DNA of 64,000 nucleotides. Source: Chrysophaeum taylorii (taxonomy: Eukaryota; Sar; Pelagophyceae; Pelagomonadales; Pelagomonadaceae). Shown here piece by piece: positions 52,306-61,760 of the stretch. Within the stretch, counting starts at the first letter, position 1. Each line of letters starts with the position of its first letter. A program made the translations under genes and the position numbers. The notes below the pieces were generated by a model. It ran no database searches and was not told where the DNA came from. It was given only the letters and a program-made list of their open reading frames with translations. The stretch covers positions 1 to 64,000 of the forward strand of contig JAQMWT010000034.1 in NCBI GenBank assembly GCA_029834535.1, given 5' to 3'.

Positions 52306-55086
52306 ATGACGTGCTCGAGGCGGCTGTTCATCCGGCGGCTGTCCGCGAGCTCCGACGAGACGTCGTCGTCGTCGTCGTCATCGTCGTCTTTATCCTCGTC
52401 GCGACCCCGGCGGACGAGCAGCAGCAGCAGGTCGTCGAGTGTGGGGTGGCGGTGCGACGCAGTCCAGCCCGGTAATCAGCCGGCTAATTCGAGCGACTAC
52501 GAGCAGGTGTCCGAGTCGACTCTGAATTTGGGGACCGTGTCGCTGAGGGAGTTGTCGTTTTCGAACCGGCAGATGGTGCGGTCGCAGCACAAGAGCGGGG
52601 ACGGGCTCGTGATGCTCGTGACGCACAGGAACAGCGCGTCGCTGTACTACGTACTGCTTCGCATGAATTCGTGGTGGTTCTGGAGCTTTGTGTTGGCGGT
52701 TCAGGTGGGTCTTGTGAGCATCGCGGCGGCGTACTTTTTCGCGTTGCAGCAGCCGAAAGGGACGGCGTTGCGGCTGGCTCTGGACGTAAACGGGTTGGCC
52801 GTCGTCGACGTGGAGTGCGTCGCGATAGGGGACGCGTCGTGGGGGTGTCGCACGGGCGCGGCCTTTCTGTCGCTGCTGCGACTGGTCGCGTCGTTGTTTG
52901 TGGGCGGCGTTATCGTGGTCCGGCTGTCGCGCGTCGTCGCCAAGCATCGGTTCGAATTTTCGAGAATAGCCGTTATACACGACGGCGAGCTCGTTATTAG
53001 ACTTTTCTCGAATCGACCGTCGATGGTTATTATGCCGTCGTTTCGGCTCGAGTACTTCGACGACCACGGCCGCGCGCGGTCGCTCCCGCTCGTCAACGGG
53101 GGGAGCATCGCCTACCTCCACGACACGGCGCTGTTGTTGCGCCACGCCGTAAAGGACGGCCCGTTTGGCGATCCCAACTGGCGCTCGCACGTCCGCAAGG
53201 TCAGGATTAGCGTCATGGGTTTCGACGAGCTCTTGGCCCAAGACGTCTCGGGCTGTTTTCTGTACCACACCTGCGATATCCGGGACGACGTCGAGTTTGA
53301 CGACCTGATTAGTCGGGGGAAAATAAAGCTCGGCCGCGACGACCTCCGCTCGTGCCTCTTCATGGACATGAACAAGCTCAACGCCGTCGTCCCCAAGGCG
53401 GCACCACCACCAGCAGCAGCAGCAGCAAAACCTGTTGTTGTCACCACCGCCGCCGCCGCCGCCAGGACTAGCAAGACGAACGCCCTCGTCGTCCCCTGGT
53501 ACCGACGTCGACCGTGCTGGTTTTCCCAGAGGCTCGTACGGCGCCTCGGTCCGCGAGGCGCTAGCCTCGTCGGCCGAGGCTCGCTCGAGTCGATCGACGT
53601 TTCCGCGGAGGACGACGACCTCTCGGAGCTCGAGCCCCGTGGCGCCCCAACAATCGATGAGAGGAAGCGGCGGCCCGAGATGACTCGGGAGCTCTCGGTC
53701 GCGGCCGCCTCTATGGGTCTCGGCGAGTTCGCCGACCACCGCGGAGACGAGAAGGCCGTAAAGTTCTCGAGCATAGACTACGCCAGCCGCCAGTCCCTCT
53801 TGTCGTTGATGGATTCCAAGACGACAGCATTCGGGCTGATGATGCTCGTGATCAACCGAAAGCACCGGATCCCCTGGCACTACTTGTTCCTGCGCATGTC
53901 GCCCAGCCATTTTTGGTGCGTCATCGTCCTCTTTTCCGTAGTCATCACGTGTTTGGGCGCGGTCGTCTTCTACGCCGCCGGCCGCCAGGACATCTCCAAC
54001 TCGATTCTCCTGTCGCTCGCCGGAAACGGCCTCGCGGTCGGCGACGTCTACTGCGACCGCGAGGATTACGGCGGCGGAAAGTTCGGGAGAGCTTCTTGGC
54101 CGTGTCACGCGGTCGGCGCGGCGACCCGCCTCCTCAACTTCATCTGCGAGCTCTTCTTCGGCGCGATCATCATCGTCCGCCTGAGCCGCGTCGTCGTGCA
54201 GAACCGATTCGAATTCGCCAACTTCTGCGTCCTCGACACCGACGACGGCGAGCTCATCGTTCGCTTAGTCTCGAACAGACCATCGACGGTCGTCATGCCC
54301 ACCTTCCAGCTCGAGTACATGGACGTCGCCGGCAAGCGCCTCCACCCCCTCGAACTCACCAACGGCGGCACCGTCGCGTACCTCGCGGACTCGACTTTTT
54401 TTCTTAGGCACAAGATCGACCGCAAGTCCCCCTTTTCTTCCCCCCGCTGGCGAGATACCGTCCTCGGCGTCCGCATCGCCGTCGTCGGCTTCGACGAACT
54501 CCTCGCGCAGGAGGCCTGCGGCTGCCGCTTCTACGCGTCCCAAGACATCAAGACGGACGTCGACTACGGAAACATGGTCTCCACGGGGCACCTCAAGTTC
54601 AGAAACGTTGTCCACGCGGCCTACTTCGTCGACATGCTCAAGCTGAACGACGAAAGACCAAAGGAGCGCTCGCACCGCCGCGACCACTACCAGCCGCCTC
54701 CGGACGCGCCTATCGCGCCCGCCAAGCTCGTGCCGCCGCGCCTCAGGCGAGACACCAGCGACCCCCCGGCCCTCGACCTCGCGACCCTCGGCCTTCCCTC
54801 TCTCCGGGGACCGCTCCGCCGCAAAACAAAACAAGACCGCGGCCGCTTCCTCAAGCGCCTCCACACTTACCCCGTCATCCTCGACGACGACCTCGAGGAC
54901 CGCGACGACGACGACGACATCGAGGACCGCGACGACGATCGCCTCGCCGACCTTCCGCGTCCGCCGCTCTCCCCCCTGGCCCGAGTCTCCCTCGGCGTCC
55001 TGCATCCCTCCGTCGACGACGAACCCCTCCAGCCAAAGCCACTCCGCGTGGCCTACTCCCACAGTGAATACTCACCACAGGAATAA
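52306..55086 (+). CDS. Tandem-duplicated Kir-like channel protein with non-canonical filter
   Basis: 926 residues, intronless. After a Ser-rich, Arg-rich N terminus, two homologous halves follow. Half 1: TM1 about 122-147, pore-like loop LDVNGLAVVDV (159-169), TM2 about 186-206, then the Kir-type cytosolic start VVRLSRVVAKHRFEFSRIAV and SNRPSMVIMPSFRLEY. Half 2: TM1 about 533-556, loop LAGNGLAVGDVYC (about 570-582), TM2 about 606-628, VVRLSRVVVQNRFEFANFCV and SNRPSTVVMPTFQLEY, ending in LLAQEACGC. The cytosolic parts match the inward-rectifier beta-sandwich. The expected TxGYG filter is absent in both; NGLAV(V/G)D stands in its place, so potassium selectivity is doubtful. An acidic C-terminal tail follows. 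A pair of such chains could make a four-subunit pore. Confidence 0.7.
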   Translation: MTCSRRLFIRRLSASSDETSSSSSSSSSLSSSRPRRTSSSSRSSSVGWRCDAVQPGNQPANSSDYEQVSESTLNLGTVSLRELSFSNRQMVRSQHKSGDGLVMLVTHRNSASLYYVLLRMNSWWFWSFVLAVQVGLVSIAAAYFFALQQPKGTALRLALDVNGLAVVDVECVAIGDASWGCRTGAAFLSLLRLVASLFVGGVIVVRLSRVVAKHRFEFSRIAVIHDGELVIRLFSNRPSMVIMPSFRLEYFDDHGRARSLPLVNGGSIAYLHDTALLLRHAVKDGPFGDPNWRSHVRKVRISVMGFDELLAQDVSGCFLYHTCDIRDDVEFDDLISRGKIKLGRDDLRSCLFMDMNKLNAVVPKAAPPPAAAAAKPVVVTTAAAAARTSKTNALVVPWYRRRPCWFSQRLVRRLGPRGASLVGRGSLESIDVSAEDDDLSELEPRGAPTIDERKRRPEMTRELSVAAASMGLGEFADHRGDEKAVKFSSIDYASRQSLLSLMDSKTTAFGLMMLVINRKHRIPWHYLFLRMSPSHFWCVIVLFSVVITCLGAVVFYAAGRQDISNSILLSLAGNGLAVGDVYCDREDYGGGKFGRASWPCHAVGAATRLLNFICELFFGAIIIVRLSRVVVQNRFEFANFCVLDTDDGELIVRLVSNRPSTVVMPTFQLEYMDVAGKRLHPLELTNGGTVAYLADSTFFLRHKIDRKSPFSSPRWRDTVLGVRIAVVGFDELLAQEACGCRFYASQDIKTDVDYGNMVSTGHLKFRNVVHAAYFVDMLKLNDERPKERSHRRDHYQPPPDAPIAPAKLVPPRLRRDTSDPPALDLATLGLPSLRGPLRRKTKQDRGRFLKRLHTYPVILDDDLEDRDDDDDIEDRDDDRLADLPRPPLSPLARVSLGVLHPSVDDEPLQPKPLRVAYSHSEYSPQE

Positions 55087-56252
55087 AAAAAACAAACGCC
55101 TGCATCAGCGAATTAATCCTAATAATAACTCTTTGTACACAGAGAGGCAATGCGCATAATATATGATGATTATTATGCAGATTCTTGTTATTATTGGCAT
55201 CTACTGGTCTCACTCACTCACTCACTCACTCACCGTAGTAGAAGGCCCCAAAGACGAGGAGGCTAGTGGCTGGTGGCGTCGACGGTGCGAGCGACGCGAC
55301 GGTAGTCGTGTTGGGGCTTGCGCCGCGCGCCGATAAACCGGGGACGGGCTTTGGTAGTATACAGTGTGCCCTGGGCGAGCGAGCGAGCGTCCTGACGCGT
55401 GGCTGCGTCGGTCGATAGTCCGAGCGAGTTCGTGATTGATGAGGTGGGGAGGATCTTGCCGCGAGCAGCGTCGAGACGGTGTCCGGATGCGGATACCTAC
55501 GCGGAGAAGGGAGCCAAAGTATTGGGCGCTTGGATCATCTCGGCCCAGCACCGGTTGGGTACCGGAAGTAAAGTGGGCCACGAGCTAAGGAAGGAGGCGG
55601 AAAAAAGCGATCCGACGAATATCGTCAATCAGAAGGGTGGCTCACAGTCGCCGGAGTGCCCGAGATGCGTCGCTCTGAGAAGTGATGACACGCTGAAACT
55701 TAGGGGTGTCAGAGCGGCGAGGTCAACGAGGACACCCCCATTAAGACTAACGACGAACTCGCGGGGGAGAGAACCGTCGACGAGCTGGACATTGGCCGGG
55801 TCACCGGAGCCAGCATCATACGGAGATTAGCGCGACGCCCGTCCCCCGCGCCAGGCGGCAGCCGGAGGCAAGAAGGTGGCGTCAACGGCGCAGCTCGTCG
55901 CCTGTGTGAAACGAGTCGGCACCCAGGACTAAGGCGGCGAGGTACGTATCCGCGAATCTCGATGGCGGCCGCCTGGTTGCAGAGGTCGGAAATACGTGCC
56001 AACCATGGCCAGACAGATGTCGGCGGCGCAGGAGCGGATATAGCCACCGCCATTTCTTGCCGGGTATGCATTAGATGACGATGTCGTCAGCGTCCTTCGT
56101 TGAAGCGGCCGAGTAACAGCAATGCTGTGAACGCATCTAATAGTAGTTCATGCCAACGGAGCGAGCGATGCGGGAGCGGACGTGCGTTGGAGGGAGAGGT
56201 TCTGAAGCTCAGCGCGAGAAGTGTTCGTGTAGCTCACTTGATCGTCAACCTC

Positions 56253-56320
<68 letters not shown>

Positions 56321-56507
56321 ATAGAAGTCAACGAAATGGAAACCGATGGGCACGCAAGGTTAGGCTGGCAACGAGGCAACAAAGCGGGCAAGGGTACTGC
56401 GAGTGCCATCCGGCGCAGGCAGCTTGGATGAGGTGCTGGTGGGCAAGGAGACCCGAGCGGCGGACAGAACGCTTTGTTTGTCGAGCGTAAGTATTTCGTG
56501 TGACGTC
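55087..56507. other. Intergenic region with CACT and ACG tracts
   Basis: CACT repeats at 55207-55232 and an ACG tract at 56252-56320 (Asp/Thr/Arg runs in different frames). Open frames around 55399-55830 do not resemble known proteins and lack flanking support. A consensus GTAAGTAT donor lies at 56487. Confidence 0.5.
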
Positions 56508-57827
56508 ATGGCGTGGTTGTTGGCGGTCATCGTCCTAGTCGTCAGCGTTGTGTTCGTGTTGCGAAGGGGTAGGGTGAAACAAGAAGCACCACCAGCAGCC
56601 GAAAAAGAGCGGATGTTCAGCAAATTTGTCGTGGAGCCGTACCACGCTCGCGTCGGCGAGGATGCCCCCAGACAAGAACCGCTCGAGTCGGCGTGCCGGG
56701 CCGTGTGCCGCGTGCTGGACGAAGAGGCCTACGACCCAACCGAGAGCCCGGCGCGGGTAATCGCGACGCGGACCGCGCCGTTCCGGTCGGCCGCGCGGGC
56801 GCTCGCGGGTGCTCGTAGGGCACAGCTTCTCGTCGGCGTCGACGCGAGGTTCGAGGGCGAAGAAGCTATCGACGCCGGGGGCGTGGCGCGCGAATGGTGC
56901 AGCGCGGTCGCGGAGGAGGTGTGCCGCACGCTCCTCGAGCCCCAAAATGACGGGACGCTGACGGTTGGCGGCGGCAATCTGGAAGAAACGTTCGCGTTTG
57001 GAAAACTGTGCGGCGCGATGATCGCTTGGTGCGCCAGGCATACGGTGGCGAAGGATAGCCAGTCCCCGCCCGTCTTGAGTCTCCCGCTCTCCAAAGTGTT
57101 CGCCAAGCTCGTCACGCGAGAGAACGTAACGCCGACGGACGTCGCGGACGTCGACGCGGTGTATTACAGGAACCGCCTGGAGCTCGCTCTTCGCGATTTA
57201 AGCGAACTCGAACGGACCCTCGACCGCGGCCCCCTCACCTTTGTCAGCGACGAGGGCGACCCCCTTCACCTCGATGGGGATTCGGAGTTGGTGACCCCCG
57301 AAAACGCGCGACAATACGTTGCCGAAAGCGCCGAGCATTACCTTCTCGGTTCGAGGCGTCGAGAGGCTGCGGCTTTTGTTGCCGGCGTCGACCTTGTTCT
57401 GGGACCCAAAGCCCCGCGCCTCCTCGCCGCCACCGATGTTCTCATCTTGCTCGTCGGCGTTGCCGACCTCGACGTCCTCGCGTGGCGCGACGCCGCGCGT
57501 TTTGATAGGGGGGCCGTCGACCGAGCAACCGCTCGCCGTCTTTTCGGCGACTTCTGGGACGTCGTCGCCGACGACTTCACCAACGAGGACCGCACCCGCC
57601 TTCTCCTCTTCGCCACGGGCGCCGCCGCCCTTCCGCCGGGCGGCTTTCCGAACCTCGCCCCCCCCTTCACCCTCTGCCTCGACCAACCCGCGCCCCTCCA
57701 CCGCCTCCCGACGAGCCACGCCTGCTTTAACGCCATCTATCTTCCCCTCTACCCGGACGCGCCCACGCTCCGCGACAAGCTCCGCGCCTCCCTCCGCCTC
57801 GGCCTCGGCTCCTTCGGCCTCACCTGA
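56508..57827 (+). CDS. HECT-only E3 ubiquitin ligase, probably membrane-anchored
   Basis: 439 residues from the first ATG in frame (56508). Residues 2-18 (AWLLAVIVLVVSVVFVL) form a hydrophobic anchor followed by basic residues. The HECT domain fills residues about 85-439: FEGEEAIDAGGVAREW, LEETFAFGKLCGAMIAW, LPLSKVFAKLV, the DLVLG...LLAATDVLILLVG stretch, DRTRLLLFATGAAALPPGGF, and catalytic Cys406 in LPTSHACFNAIYLPLY, 34 residues from the end. It transfers ubiquitin from E2 to substrate through a Cys thioester. No substrate-binding domains are present, unlike most HECT ligases. Caveat: a GTAAGTAT donor at 56487 and a CAG at 56543 could splice out the hydrophobic segment. Confidence 0.9.
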   Translation: MAWLLAVIVLVVSVVFVLRRGRVKQEAPPAAEKERMFSKFVVEPYHARVGEDAPRQEPLESACRAVCRVLDEEAYDPTESPARVIATRTAPFRSAARALAGARRAQLLVGVDARFEGEEAIDAGGVAREWCSAVAEEVCRTLLEPQNDGTLTVGGGNLEETFAFGKLCGAMIAWCARHTVAKDSQSPPVLSLPLSKVFAKLVTRENVTPTDVADVDAVYYRNRLELALRDLSELERTLDRGPLTFVSDEGDPLHLDGDSELVTPENARQYVAESAEHYLLGSRRREAAAFVAGVDLVLGPKAPRLLAATDVLILLVGVADLDVLAWRDAARFDRGAVDRATARRLFGDFWDVVADDFTNEDRTRLLLFATGAAALPPGGFPNLAPPFTLCLDQPAPLHRLPTSHACFNAIYLPLYPDAPTLRDKLRASLRLGLGSFGLT

Positions 57828-58004
57828 GATGCTTGTGTTTGGTTTCTTTTTTTTGTGCCTGCCCCCCATTCCATCCATCCTGAAATTGGGGTTAGGGTTG
57901 CATTCGTGTTCCTGGAGTTGTTGTTCTGCAAGTGCAGTTCCGCAAAAATCTTCCTTGACGCCGCCACCGCCCAGGAAGAACCAGGAGAGGAGAGGAGCAC
58001 CATC

Positions 58005-59291
58005 ATGGAGCAAGAGGAGGAGGCTCTCCCCGTGAGCATGATTCGCGCGCTCGAAGCACTGCTTGGGCGAGGGGTGGAGCTGGAGGACGAATCGGATTCG
58101 GACGAGGAGGAAGGCGGCGGCGTGAGCCGCATCATGACGCTGCGGAACGCGATGGTCCTCGTACACCGGCGGCTTGGCGCGGGGGCCGAGTCGAACGAAG
58201 CCATGGTCGACGCCCTGGCGGCCGTCGGTGCCGCGCGGTCGGAAGCGGTCGTCGCCGCGTTCAGGGCGGTGGACCGCCGCGAATTCATTCGACCGTTCGC
58301 GTGCGAGACGGCGTACTACGCCGACCTCCCTATCCACGAAGCCCCGCTCCACCAGTCGGCGCCATCCGTCTACGCCTCGGCCCTCGAAGCACTCGACTTG
58401 CGACCTGGCCTGTCGTTCCTCAACGTCGGGAGCGGCTCGGGCTATCTCTCCGCTCTCGCGTCGCGCCTCGTAGGTCCCTCGCACCACGTGGGCATCGAGG
58501 TCAGGCCGGCCATGGTCGAGCACGCGCGAAACAAGCTGCCGACCGTATCTTTTGTCGCGGGAAACTGCTACGATATCGACGTCGACGCGTCGCCGCGCTT
58601 CGACCGCGTCTACGTCGGCGCGGGCGCGAGGCCTTCGGCAAGATTCCTCTTCAAACTCCTCAAGGATGAGGGGATTCTGGTAGGACCCTTCGAGCAGTCC
58701 GACGGCCAGGCCCTCGTCTCGGTCACGAGGGTCGGAGACGCCTTTAGAATAGACTCTCGCGAGTCGCACGTCAACTTCGCCGCCCTCTCGGAGATGAGAT
58801 CTCTCGACGCGATCCGCTTGCCGAGTCCCATCTGGTACCAGGCTCCCGTCGACCACTTTCCACCCGCCTTTCGGAGGGGGGTAGAAAATCTCGAGCGTCT
58901 TTTCCGCCGCGCCGATTCTGGCGGAATTCTCGCCGCGGTCCCTTGGACCGACGTCTGGAATAGGCACGTGCTCGCCTTTCTGCCGACCGACGCCTTCGAC
59001 GACCAGAACCAACCACCAGAGACTGCGAGATGCTCGGCGTGCAACGGCCTCGTAGACAAAAAGAAACTCGCCTATTGCGCCTGCAGAACCGTCGCCTACT
59101 GCTCCAAGGATTGTCAACAAAACCACTTCTCCGCCCACCACCTCAAACACTGTCCGGGCCCTCCGGAGACGCGAGCGCCGCAGGAGGACGACGAGGACAA
59201 GGACGACGACGCGGCTCCGAGGCGCCGTCGTCGCCGACGCTCGGCCCGATCCTACCACCACCACAGCTGGGTTTGGCTTCAAGATTTGTGA
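58005..59291 (+). CDS. Protein-isoaspartate methyltransferase - MYND finger fusion
   Basis: 428 residues from the ATG at 58005 (CATCATGG context; the in-frame sequence upstream lacks an ATG). Residues about 55-270 match PCMT: VVAAFRAVDRREFIRPFA, AYYADLPIHEAP, SAPSVYASALEALDL, the SAM loop LNVGSGSGYLSALASRLVG (about 138-156), VGIEVRPAMVEHARNKL, VAGNCYDIDVD. Residues 342-382 are a MYND zinc finger (CSACNGL...CAC, YCSKDCQQNHFSAHHLKHC). It should methylate isoaspartyl residues in damaged proteins, with the finger recruiting a partner. The usual SAM motif GTGSGY has Ser for Thr; the substrate-loop motif TISQP is replaced by QSAPS. The C-terminal tail is Asp/Arg-rich. 178 bp downstream of the HECT stop, same strand. 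Confidence 0.9.
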   Translation: MEQEEEALPVSMIRALEALLGRGVELEDESDSDEEEGGGVSRIMTLRNAMVLVHRRLGAGAESNEAMVDALAAVGAARSEAVVAAFRAVDRREFIRPFACETAYYADLPIHEAPLHQSAPSVYASALEALDLRPGLSFLNVGSGSGYLSALASRLVGPSHHVGIEVRPAMVEHARNKLPTVSFVAGNCYDIDVDASPRFDRVYVGAGARPSARFLFKLLKDEGILVGPFEQSDGQALVSVTRVGDAFRIDSRESHVNFAALSEMRSLDAIRLPSPIWYQAPVDHFPPAFRRGVENLERLFRRADSGGILAAVPWTDVWNRHVLAFLPTDAFDDQNQPPETARCSACNGLVDKKKLAYCACRTVAYCSKDCQQNHFSAHHLKHCPGPPETRAPQEDDEDKDDDAAPRRRRRRRSARSYHHHSWVWLQDL

Positions 59292-59775
59292 CGAGACCCA
59301 GACGCGGCTCTTTTTGGACTTTTCGACGCGATGCCAAATAGAATTCCCTTCTTTTCTCATTACTATTCTACCCCCTGCACTTCGCACGATGTTGATGATG
59401 CTCTCACCCTGCCGGACTCCACTCTGTTTGTTGTCTCTACCGCGGGGGGGGTAACAAGGTTGGACCTCCACCACCGCGCTGCGGGACTGACGCTCCCCAC
59501 TACCGCCTTTTTTATTCTGGACAGTAAACTGCGCTTCTAATATCCGGGCGGACGGTTCCGGTTCCGGCTCCGTCCTCCTTCAGTCGGGCACGCGAGCTAC
59601 TATGCGATTCTAGGTATAAATGCGGGGCGATTTGGCCTGAGAGCGTGTTCGTCTTCGCACGCGCATGCGGACGAATTTTCTATGTCGACCAGGCAGGTCA
59701 ACCTCGACCGACACGAGACAAGCGCAAGACCCCGCAAAAAAAGCTTAAGACCCAGGCTGTCCGTGACCACCAGTC
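59292..59775. other. Intergenic region after the PCMT-MYND gene
   Basis: About 480 bp, no gene. A TAATATCCGG string at 59539 recurs at 63986 near the window end. GGTATAAATG at 59612 resembles a TATA box (TATAAAT), with no evident gene downstream before the repeat at 59776. Confidence 0.5.
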
Positions 59776-59835
59776 CTTCGGTTGAAAAACTAGCCCTCTC
59801 GAAGAGAGCCTTTTGTTTCCCAAAGCCTGTGTGTG
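59776..59835. repeat. Dispersed repeat copy B, left part
   Basis: TTCGGTTGAAAAACTAGCCC... as in 3863; interrupted after GTGTG at 59831-59835 by the copia derivative, and resumed at 61451. Confidence 0.65.
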
Positions 59836-61450
59836 TGTGAGGAAGCTATGACACTTACCCCTGCACCACGTCCCCATTATAGTTCTCACATCTCCATTTC
59901 AGTTCTCACATGGCACCAGGTGCTCGTTCACGATCGAGCCTCTGCTTGACTTCGTGGCGACACCTCCTCGGCTTCAGTTCATTGCTACGTGTTCGGTTCG
60001 TTTCGTCTACCATGTCCTCGATCGAAATTAAAGATAGCAAGCTTTCGCAAAACCTCGATGCCTTCAGCGGTGAGCGACATTTTTTTTTTTTTCCACCAAT
60101 GGACACGTCGTCGCGAACATGATCATCTCTACCGGCGTTCGCATTATCTCGACCAACGATCCTTGGACTAGCATCTCAGCATCTCGCTCTGCAGAAGCAT
60201 CTCGCTGCTCTGAAGAAGAATTTCGCGTCAAGCAACAACGTTGATATCCATGAAAACCGCGACATGAACTTCACGCGAACAACATGACAACCGCGACATG
60301 AACTTCACGCGACTTTGCAAGCGCATTACCGATGTCTACATGGGCCGTGGGGATCGCGTAGCGAACTTCCTCAACAAGTTCATCATCGGAGTATACAAGT
60401 TGCTCGGCATTGTACCTATCAAAGGAGTTCAAGTTGCTCGGCATTGTACCTGATCCGACGTACCCTCGAGTGTGTCCTCGCATTTGACTACGTGCATCGT
60501 GCTTCAAGCCTTACTGGCTTTGTTTTATCGTCTCGCGTTTCGTACCGATGAATGTGGTTCTACCCTTGAGAAGTTCAACAACAACGATGAATGTGGTTCT
60601 ACCCTTGAGTAGTTCAACAACAATCAATTTCGATGGCATGCAAAGCCCCTTCCGCCGCGCTATCCGCCGCGTCGTCAACCACGACTTCAGACTCTTCCAA
60701 CTGACCTACCCTAGACGCTCCCCTTTCCCAACAACCTGGCTCTGCTCGATTCCGACGCACTACCCGATGTCCTTTTGGCGGCTGCAAGGATCACTTTAAG
60801 GGGGACTGCCGCAAGTTTCAAAGTTCCTAGCTATTCCACGACAACACCCTACCCACCATCGCCGTTCTTCTCAACAGCGCAACACTTCCAATGACTCCAA
60901 AAACACCTAACGATTCTGGCAACATTTGTACTCTCAAGTGGATCCTCCGCAAGAAGTATGACTCTGGCCGCTTCAAATCGTACAAGGCTCGCCTCGTTGT
61001 CCGCGGTTACACGCAGGTTCACGGCATTGATTATCATGACACCTACTCACCGGTTGCCAACATCGTCACCGGTTGCCAACATCGTCACGATCCGTTTCTT
61101 TCTAACCTTTGTCGCTGTTCATGACTGGGATTTGCACAAGTTGGATGTCAGCTCCGCCTTTATTCAAGCTCCCACAACCCACCGATGGTTCCAAAATCGT
61201 TTACAAGCTCCGTCGCTTTTGGTATGGTTGCAAACAAGCTTGTCGCAATTGGTGGCTTTATTTGGCACGCTTTCTCGTCAATGACTGTGGCTTCGTCCGC
61301 GGATCTGGTGACACTTGCCATTACAAGCTCGTACTCACTTACCCCTTTTTCCTTTTCTTTCTTTTCCAGCACCTGTGTGAGGAAGCTATGACACTTACCC
61401 CTGCACCACGTCCCCATTATAGTTCTCACATCTCCATTTCAGTTCTCACA
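59836..61450 (+). mobile_element. Short copia derivative with identical 75 bp LTRs (recent insertion, not whole)
   Basis: LTRs at 59836-59910 and 61376-61450 are identical, 75 bp, begin TGTGAG and end CTCACA. The element is flanked by GTGTG on both sides (59831-59835 and 61451-61455), consistent with a 5 bp target-site duplication, although the flank is itself GT-rich. A primer-binding-like TGGCACCAGGTGCTCG starts right after the left LTR at 59911. The interior has a gag start (MSSIEIKDSKLSQNLDAF), a gag body with RRSPFPTTWL and copia reverse-transcriptase pieces (GYTQVHGIDYHDTYSPVA; KLDVSSAFIQAP). At 1.6 kb it is far shorter than a full element and is broken. Identical LTRs imply recent insertion. 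Confidence 0.88.
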
Positions 61451-61760
61451 GTGTGTGTCTGTTTTTTTAAAAAAGGTCGATTGGTAAGAGGGGGGGGGTG
61501 GTGCATGGAGGATGTGGGTGCTTTTGTGGGGTAGGAGGGACTGTGTGCGTGTCTGTGTGTGTGTCTCCTGTCAGTCTTCCGTATTTTCTTTGAAAGAGAA
61601 ATTATTACCTCTATAGGACGCAAGACTGCTTCCAAGCCAGGAAAGAAAGAAGATAAGGAAAAAAGATAAGCCGTAAGTAACTACTTGCTAGAAAGAGAAA
61701 TTATTACCTATAGGACGCAAGACTGCTTATTGCGTCTTCCGGTTTTTCTCGCGGTAAACC
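61451..61760. repeat. Dispersed repeat copy B, right part
   Basis: Continues the repeat of 4017-4230: GTGTGTCTCCTGTCAGTCTTCC, two copies of CTATAGGACGCAAGACTGCT (near 61610 and 61710), and GGTTTTTCTCGCGGTAAACC. Beyond 61760 a looser similarity to 4290-4350 persists (GGGAAAACGAAAGAGGCGCA). Confidence 0.65.

Noticed and set aside
52390-54108. 572-residue minus-strand open frame
   Set aside because: Antisense shadow of the Kir-like gene, biased Arg/His composition, no family features.
57198-59474. 758-residue open frame on the minus strand
   Set aside because: It is antisense to the HECT and PCMT-MYND genes and exists because of the GC-rich third positions; no domain is recognisable.
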